Shown here in pieces: positions 5,309 through 9,051 of a DNA stretch of 9,051 nt. This DNA comes from Clostridiales bacterium (GTDB lineage Bacteria > Bacillota > Clostridia > Oscillospirales > Acutalibacteraceae): the NCBI GenBank assembly GCA_012522615.1, contig JAAYKB010000039.1, forward strand, positions 1 to 9,051, read 5' to 3'. Under the pieces are notes generated by a model, which had not been told where the DNA came from, did not search any database, and worked only from the letters and a program-made list of their open reading frames with translations. Each line of letters opens with the position of its first letter. Positions within the stretch are counted from its first letter, which is position 1. A program made the position numbers and the translations under genes.

Positions 5309-5746
5309 ATGAAGAAGATACTTATTCTCAACGGACCCAATATTAATCTGATTGGTATGCGCGAACCCGGGATATACGGGAATGACAGCTATGAAGACGT
5401 CTGCAAGCAAATCGCGCGGCATGCCGGAGAGCGTGGATTGGATGTCGAGTTTTTTCAGTCCAACGGCGAGGGCGAGCTTATCGACCGGCTTCACGCCTGT
5501 ATCGGCAAGGCGGATGGGGTTGTGTTCAACGCCGGAGCTTACACACACACCAGCTATGCCCTGCGCGATGCCATCTCGGCAATCGGGCTGCCGGTTATCG
5601 AGGTGCATATGTCAAACATACATGCGCGCGAGGAATTCCGGCATACATCGGTCATTGCTCCGGTTTGCCGCGGACAGATAGCGGGTTTTGGAGTTATGAG
5701 CTATCTACTGGCACTCGACGTACTGGCGGATTTGCCGCAGATTTAG
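5309..5746 (+). CDS. aroQ: Type II 3-dehydroquinate dehydratase
   Basis: A 145-residue enzyme that catalyses anti-dehydration of 3-dehydroquinate to 3-dehydroshikimate in aromatic amino acid synthesis; the family forms dodecamers in the cytoplasm. Signatures are complete: LNGPNINLIGMREPGIYG (7-24) with R18 and the active-site lid Y23; FFQSNGEGELID (48-59); NAGAYTHTS (74-82) with N74 and H80; EVHMSNIHAREEFRHTS (98-114) with H100, R107 and R111; and SVIAPVCRGQIAGFG. By family comparison R18, Y23 and H100 are catalytic. Length is normal. ATG 5309 is preceded by AAAGGAAAGAGG. It lies 38 bases after the TIM-barrel gene and 36 before the peptidase. No other shikimate gene is in the window, so the pathway must be scattered. 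Confidence 0.96.
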   Translation: MKKILILNGPNINLIGMREPGIYGNDSYEDVCKQIARHAGERGLDVEFFQSNGEGELIDRLHACIGKADGVVFNAGAYTHTSYALRDAISAIGLPVIEVHMSNIHAREEFRHTSVIAPVCRGQIAGFGVMSYLLALDVLADLPQI

Positions 5747-5782
5747 GTGGGGGGATAAAACCGAAAAGGACACGGATTAACT

Positions 5783-6850
5783 ATGTCAAAAGCAGAAATG
5801 ATTGTGTCGGCACTCCCGCAGGGGGTTGACGGCGCGATAATAACAAGTTCGCACAACAGGCGCTATCTCACTGGGTTTCCGTCCAGCGCGGGCACTGTGC
5901 TGGTTACGAGTCAGGCATCCTATTTTCTGACGGATTTCAGGTATATTGAGGCTGCGCGGCGGGTTGTCCGCGATATGGAGTGCATCGAATATAAAAGGCA
6001 GACAGAAGTCTTAAGGGAACTCATGCAAAGGCATGGACTGCATACCCTTGCGGTCGAGGACGAGGGTCTTACCCGATATGAATTCATGCAGCTGCAGTCG
6101 GCGCTTGACGGGGTTTGTCTGCAAGGGAATATTCTTGATAATATTCTGAAAAGTTTAAGGCTTGTGAAAACTCGTGACGAGCTTGATAAAATCAGACAGG
6201 CGCAGGAATTGACCGATTACGGATTTGAATATATCCTGACACGTATCAAAGAGGGGCGTACCGAGCGGGATATTGCGCTTGAGCTGGAATTTGCGATACG
6301 CAGGCAGGGCGCCGAGGCGGCAGCCTTTGAGTTTATCGTGGTGTCGGGTGAGAACTCGGCTCTGCCGCACGGTGTGCCTTCGGACAGGGAGTTGCGGCGG
6401 GGGGATTTTGTCACCATGGATTTCGGGGCAGTGGTTGACGGATGGCATTCGGATATGACCCGTACGGTTGCGATTGGCAGTTGCTCCGATGAGCAGAGCA
6501 CGGTATATGATACCGTGCTTGCGGCACAACGGGCGGCTCTTTCAAGTCTGCGAAGCGGGCTTGGCTGTGTCGAGGGAGATGCCGCCGCAAGGAATGTTAT
6601 CGAATCTGCCGGATATCGGGATTGTTTCGGGCACGGCACCGGCCACGGCGTCGGCGTTGAGATACACGAAGGGCCGCGCATGTCCCCCTTGGCGGGAGAT
6701 GAAAGGCTTCGGGAGGGTAGCGTCGTGACTGTGGAGCCGGGAATCTATCTTCCGGGGCGTTTCGGGGTGAGGATTGAGGATATGGTGTATATCACCGCCG
6801 ACGGCTGTGTGAATCTGACCAAATCCCCAAAAGAGCTTATTGTTATATAA
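5783..6850 (+). CDS. M24B family Xaa-Pro aminopeptidase/dipeptidase
   Basis: A 355-residue cytoplasmic metallopeptidase predicted to release residues before proline from peptides or dipeptides. The N-terminal creatinase-like domain spans about 1-125 (HNRRYLTGFPSSAG near its start). The pita-bread catalytic domain spans about 130-355. All five metal ligands are visible: D213 in TMDFG, D224 in HSDMTRT, H288 in GHGTGHGVG, E318 in VEPGIYLPG and E332 in RIEDM; H295 in EIHEGPR is a conserved active-site histidine. The short length is typical of the Firmicute YqhT/YpdF-like group rather than the longer E. coli PepP. Whether it prefers dipeptides or longer peptides is not readable. The start at ATG 5783 has AAAGGA (5765-5770) at a rather long spacing of 12. 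It is the last gene of its run. Confidence 0.92.
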   Translation: MSKAEMIVSALPQGVDGAIITSSHNRRYLTGFPSSAGTVLVTSQASYFLTDFRYIEAARRVVRDMECIEYKRQTEVLRELMQRHGLHTLAVEDEGLTRYEFMQLQSALDGVCLQGNILDNILKSLRLVKTRDELDKIRQAQELTDYGFEYILTRIKEGRTERDIALELEFAIRRQGAEAAAFEFIVVSGENSALPHGVPSDRELRRGDFVTMDFGAVVDGWHSDMTRTVAIGSCSDEQSTVYDTVLAAQRAALSSLRSGLGCVEGDAAARNVIESAGYRDCFGHGTGHGVGVEIHEGPRMSPLAGDERLREGSVVTVEPGIYLPGRFGVRIEDMVYITADGCVNLTKSPKELIVI

Positions 6851-6855
6851 TAAAT

Positions 6856-6892
6856 GAAAGGGCATACATTCTCTGCGAATGTGTGCCCTTTC
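6856..6892. terminator. Bidirectional terminator between convergent genes
   Basis: GAAAGGGCATACATT (6856-6870) pairs with 6878-6892 in a 15-bp stem with one G-T pair and a seven-base loop. It lies five bases after the peptidase stop and 25 bases from the end of the convergent kinase gene. The A/T-rich flanks give a usable T-rich tail on the minus strand (ATTTATTA) and a weaker one on the plus strand (AATATT), so it probably serves both operons. Confidence 0.85.
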
Positions 6893-6917
6893 AATATTAG
6901 AAGGTCTTGAGTATTTT

Positions 6918-8294
6918 TTATTTAATGGCAGGCAGGCCTGCGGCGGCTACACTCTGGCCGACACGGCGGCTTTTTTCATCAGGAAGAACGATGTTGATTG
7001 AGAGCTCCGGATATTCCTCCTCAAGAACCGAACGGCAGCGCGCAAGCATGCGTTCTCCTCCCTTGCCCGAGGTTACACGCCCCAACAGTAGAAGATGTTT
7101 TATTTTGTAGAACCGCGCATAATACGGGATGGTATGCCCGAGATAACAGCCGATGGAGTCATAGATTGACAGGGCGGGTTCCATATCCTGTTCGGCAAGC
7201 TTTTGCACCTCTTTGAGCTTTTCTGCCTGGGTCAGCTTTTCGCTCAGTGAAATACCTGCCTTGGGAGCAAGCTTGACCACTCCGTCCTGCGAAAAATATT
7301 TTACGCCGCACCCTATGTCGCCTGACCACTCGTCCTCCATAGCTTCGGGATGGGCGTCCACAGGGGCGAACGCCAGCTCGTTGAGCCATCCGGTCACATT
7401 ACCCTTTAAGTCAACATAGCCCACAGCTTCGCTTGTGCCCATGGCAATTCCGAGAACCCCGGTGTCATTCAGTTCCATCGCACCGGCAAGTGCGGTTACG
7501 TCACCGTCATTGGCAACCGTGAACGGGACATCTCCTATCTCGCGGCATGCTCGTTCATATATATTTTTAACCTTTTTGTCAAATAAATCCTTAGGCACCT
7601 TTAGGAACAAGGATGCCAGCATGGTTCTGTTGTTCACATAGATACCCGCTGAGCTGATACCTATGGCGTCAACCCTCGGCAGTTTGGATGCCGCCGTCTT
7701 CATTGCGGTAACGATTTCGTTAAAATGGTAGTCAGGGTCGGAAGTTGTTTTCGGCGACCAGACAACCTCTTCGCTGTATAAAACCTCGCCGTCCATTACG
7801 GCCGATACCTTGCGGTCGCTTCCACCGGCGTCAAATCCGATACGGCATCCGTCCATGTGACCACCCAAGGGCTTTGAGCTCTCTTTTTCCGCCGGCTTCT
7901 GTTCATAGGGTAGATGCCGGACACTGAAGGGGCTTTCATAGACATCCGACATGGTTTTGGCATCAAAGGCGCGCGGCCCGTCGAGGGAATATACAGATTT
8001 GATATGATTGTATACCTCTTGATTTCCGCAGATGGTTACGCAAAAGCCGCCTCTTGCCCAAAGCAGAAACTTGACCAGACGCTCGACATAGAAAAAGTCG
8101 GCCTGCTGCATGTCGGGCGTGCCGTGAATAAAGGTGTCGTAAACGCTGACGCACTCGTCCTCACGTTCAATGGCAATTGCCAGAGGCTGTTTTGCGGTTT
8201 TCAGAAAACCGCGGGTAAACTGCTCCATAGGGATAAAGTTCGGGTCAAGCTTGGGTTTACTCTTAATGCTCCACTCTACTCCGTAAAGCTTCAT
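6918..8294 (-). CDS. ROK-type ASKHA sugar kinase-like protein with extra N-terminal domain
   Basis: A 458-residue protein. Residues about 150-458 form a ROK/BadF-like ASKHA ATPase: phosphate loop 1 is GFDAGGSDRK (153-162); GISSAGIYV (212-220) follows; VANDGDVTALAG (260-271) carries the predicted catalytic base D263; IAMGTSEAVG (283-292) is phosphate loop 2; and LLLLGRVTSGKGG (401-413) is the adenosine region. Typical ROK sugar kinases carry a Cys-rich zinc motif; here the equivalent region reads WSGDIGCGVKYF and lacks that cluster. Residues 1-145 form an additional domain (PLAIAIERED and FFYVERLVKFLLW among its blocks) of unknown role. The likely activity is ATP-dependent phosphorylation of a sugar or sugar conjugate. 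ATG 8294 follows GGGAGG at good spacing and overlaps the stop of the upstream deacetylase gene by one base (TGATG), implying coupling. Confidence 0.82.
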   Translation of the reverse strand: MKLYGVEWSIKSKPKLDPNFIPMEQFTRGFLKTAKQPLAIAIEREDECVSVYDTFIHGTPDMQQADFFYVERLVKFLLWARGGFCVTICGNQEVYNHIKSVYSLDGPRAFDAKTMSDVYESPFSVRHLPYEQKPAEKESSKPLGGHMDGCRIGFDAGGSDRKVSAVMDGEVLYSEEVVWSPKTTSDPDYHFNEIVTAMKTAASKLPRVDAIGISSAGIYVNNRTMLASLFLKVPKDLFDKKVKNIYERACREIGDVPFTVANDGDVTALAGAMELNDTGVLGIAMGTSEAVGYVDLKGNVTGWLNELAFAPVDAHPEAMEDEWSGDIGCGVKYFSQDGVVKLAPKAGISLSEKLTQAEKLKEVQKLAEQDMEPALSIYDSIGCYLGHTIPYYARFYKIKHLLLLGRVTSGKGGERMLARCRSVLEEEYPELSINIVLPDEKSRRVGQSVAAAGLPAIK

Positions 8295-9051
8295 CAGACA
8301 AACCTCCCTATCCTGTCTTTTACTTCATTACGGAATTTTGAAATATAACGGTCAATAAAATCGAAAAAGCCCATATCGCTGTTTACCAGTTCTGTGATAT
8401 CAAGTCCGTAGGACATGCTTTCGCAGTCGTCGGTTTCATGACTGGCAAAAAAGGTTGCGTTTGCAAGGCGGCGGCCGAGCGCGGCGCTGTCATACCGTTT
8501 TCCGCCCGCAATCTGGCTGTCGTATACGCCAAGCAGGGCGGCGGCAAGGTTGGGATGTTTTGATGTGTCAAAGCAGACCTTGTCCTCATCGCAAAGCCAG
8601 TCAAGTCCGCGCCACACCTCGAGGGAATAGACCTTTTTCGGGCGAAGCTCGGACGGCAGGCTGCGGATGGCGGCGATGGTGCGCAGGGCTACCGCAACAT
8701 GGGTATCGTGCTTGTCGGCAAGATTATGGGTGTAGACGATTTCGGGGCTGCATGCCTTAATGATAGAGGCTATCTCCTCTACCGTCATAATGTTTTTGGC
8801 GTCTTTTACCTCCGAACTGCTGTATCCCAGCAGAAACTGTGCCGCATACCCGCCGACACTTGCCGCGTTTTTCTGTTCGGTTATACGGACTTGCTTCATT
8901 TCTTCGTCGGTATATCTCTCATAAATACCGCTTCTAGGCGAACCCGCTCCGTCGGTCACAACCACGCCGGTAAACCATTTATCGGCAAGACCGTAGCATT
9001 TTACCGCAGGACCAAACGCCATGATTTCAATATCGTCCTGGTGGGCGGCAA
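8294..9051 (-). CDS. PIG-L/LmbE family deacetylase (5' end outside the window)
   Basis: The gene enters from the right edge; at least 251 residues are visible and the start is missing. The first bases read AAHQDDIEIMAF, the PIG-L zinc motif A-H-x-D-D-x-E (codons about 9026-9049). The ATG at 9020-9022 is internal to the domain and not the true start. The other diagnostic blocks are TDGAGSPRSG, the R-x-x-E helix RITEQKNAASVGG, and THNLADKHDTHVAVA (around 8699-8731), which supplies the remaining zinc histidine. This family removes acetyl groups from N-acetylglucosamine-type substrates, such as GlcNAc conjugates in mycothiol, bacillithiol and GPI pathways. It may act on the same compound as the downstream kinase, whose start overlaps its stop by one base. 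The substrate is unknown. Confidence 0.9.
   Translation of the reverse strand, partial: AAHQDDIEIMAFGPAVKCYGLADKWFTGVVVTDGAGSPRSGIYERYTDEEMKQVRITEQKNAASVGGYAAQFLLGYSSSEVKDAKNIMTVEEIASIIKACSPEIVYTHNLADKHDTHVAVALRTIAAIRSLPSELRPKKVYSLEVWRGLDWLCDEDKVCFDTSKHPNLAAALLGVYDSQIAGGKRYDSAALGRRLANATFFASHETDDCESMSYGLDITELVNSDMGFFDFIDRYISKFRNEVKDRIGRFV

Overview
The window looks like a chromosomal segment from an anaerobic Clostridia-type Firmicute, possibly Oscillospirales. The evidence is strong GGAGG-type ribosome binding sites, a 58-residue ribosomal protein S21, a YqeG-type phosphatase followed by aroQ and an M24B peptidase, and a CheW/Cache-receptor pair implying chemotaxis. Genes are of intermediate GC, while the first ~690 bases are clearly AT-rich. 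The family-level placement is inference.

Layout. Bases 1-660 hold no intact gene. The left edge may carry a decayed C-terminal scrap of an IS110-type transposase, followed by nested inverted repeats (179-267), a terminator-like hairpin (376-420) and a promoter zone (519-545) with a sigma-28-type match overlapping a sigma-A extended -10. Bases 660-777 form a densely self-complementary leader in front of cheW: a hairpin, a nearly gap-free three-way junction, and a GAAA-capped hairpin that buries the cheW Shine-Dalgarno. A 39-codon frame with its own strong Shine-Dalgarno (TTG 662 to TAA 781) runs through the same bases and stops two bases before the cheW ATG.

Next come cheW (784-1275) and a membrane Cache/HAMP chemoreceptor (1360-3357), ended by a terminator. 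rpsU (3563-3739) is a monocistronic unit with a consensus promoter and a strong terminator. A four-gene co-directional run follows: yqeG (3868-4383), an endonuclease IV-like TIM-barrel gene (4395-5270), aroQ (5309-5746) and an M24B aminopeptidase (5783-6850). It ends at a long hairpin shared with two convergent minus-strand genes, a ROK-type ASKHA kinase with an extra N-terminal domain (6918-8294) and a PIG-L/LmbE deacetylase cut by the right edge (8294-9051). These two overlap by one base and are probably translationally coupled.

How the parts work together. CheW links chemoreceptors to CheA, and the adjacent receptor is its likely client; the remaining che genes must lie elsewhere. The yqeG-to-peptidase run is a housekeeping-style cluster without an obvious single pathway. 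The kinase/deacetylase pair suggests processing of an N-acetylated sugar or sugar conjugate. The most interesting and least explained feature is the structured cheW leader with its overlapping small frame.
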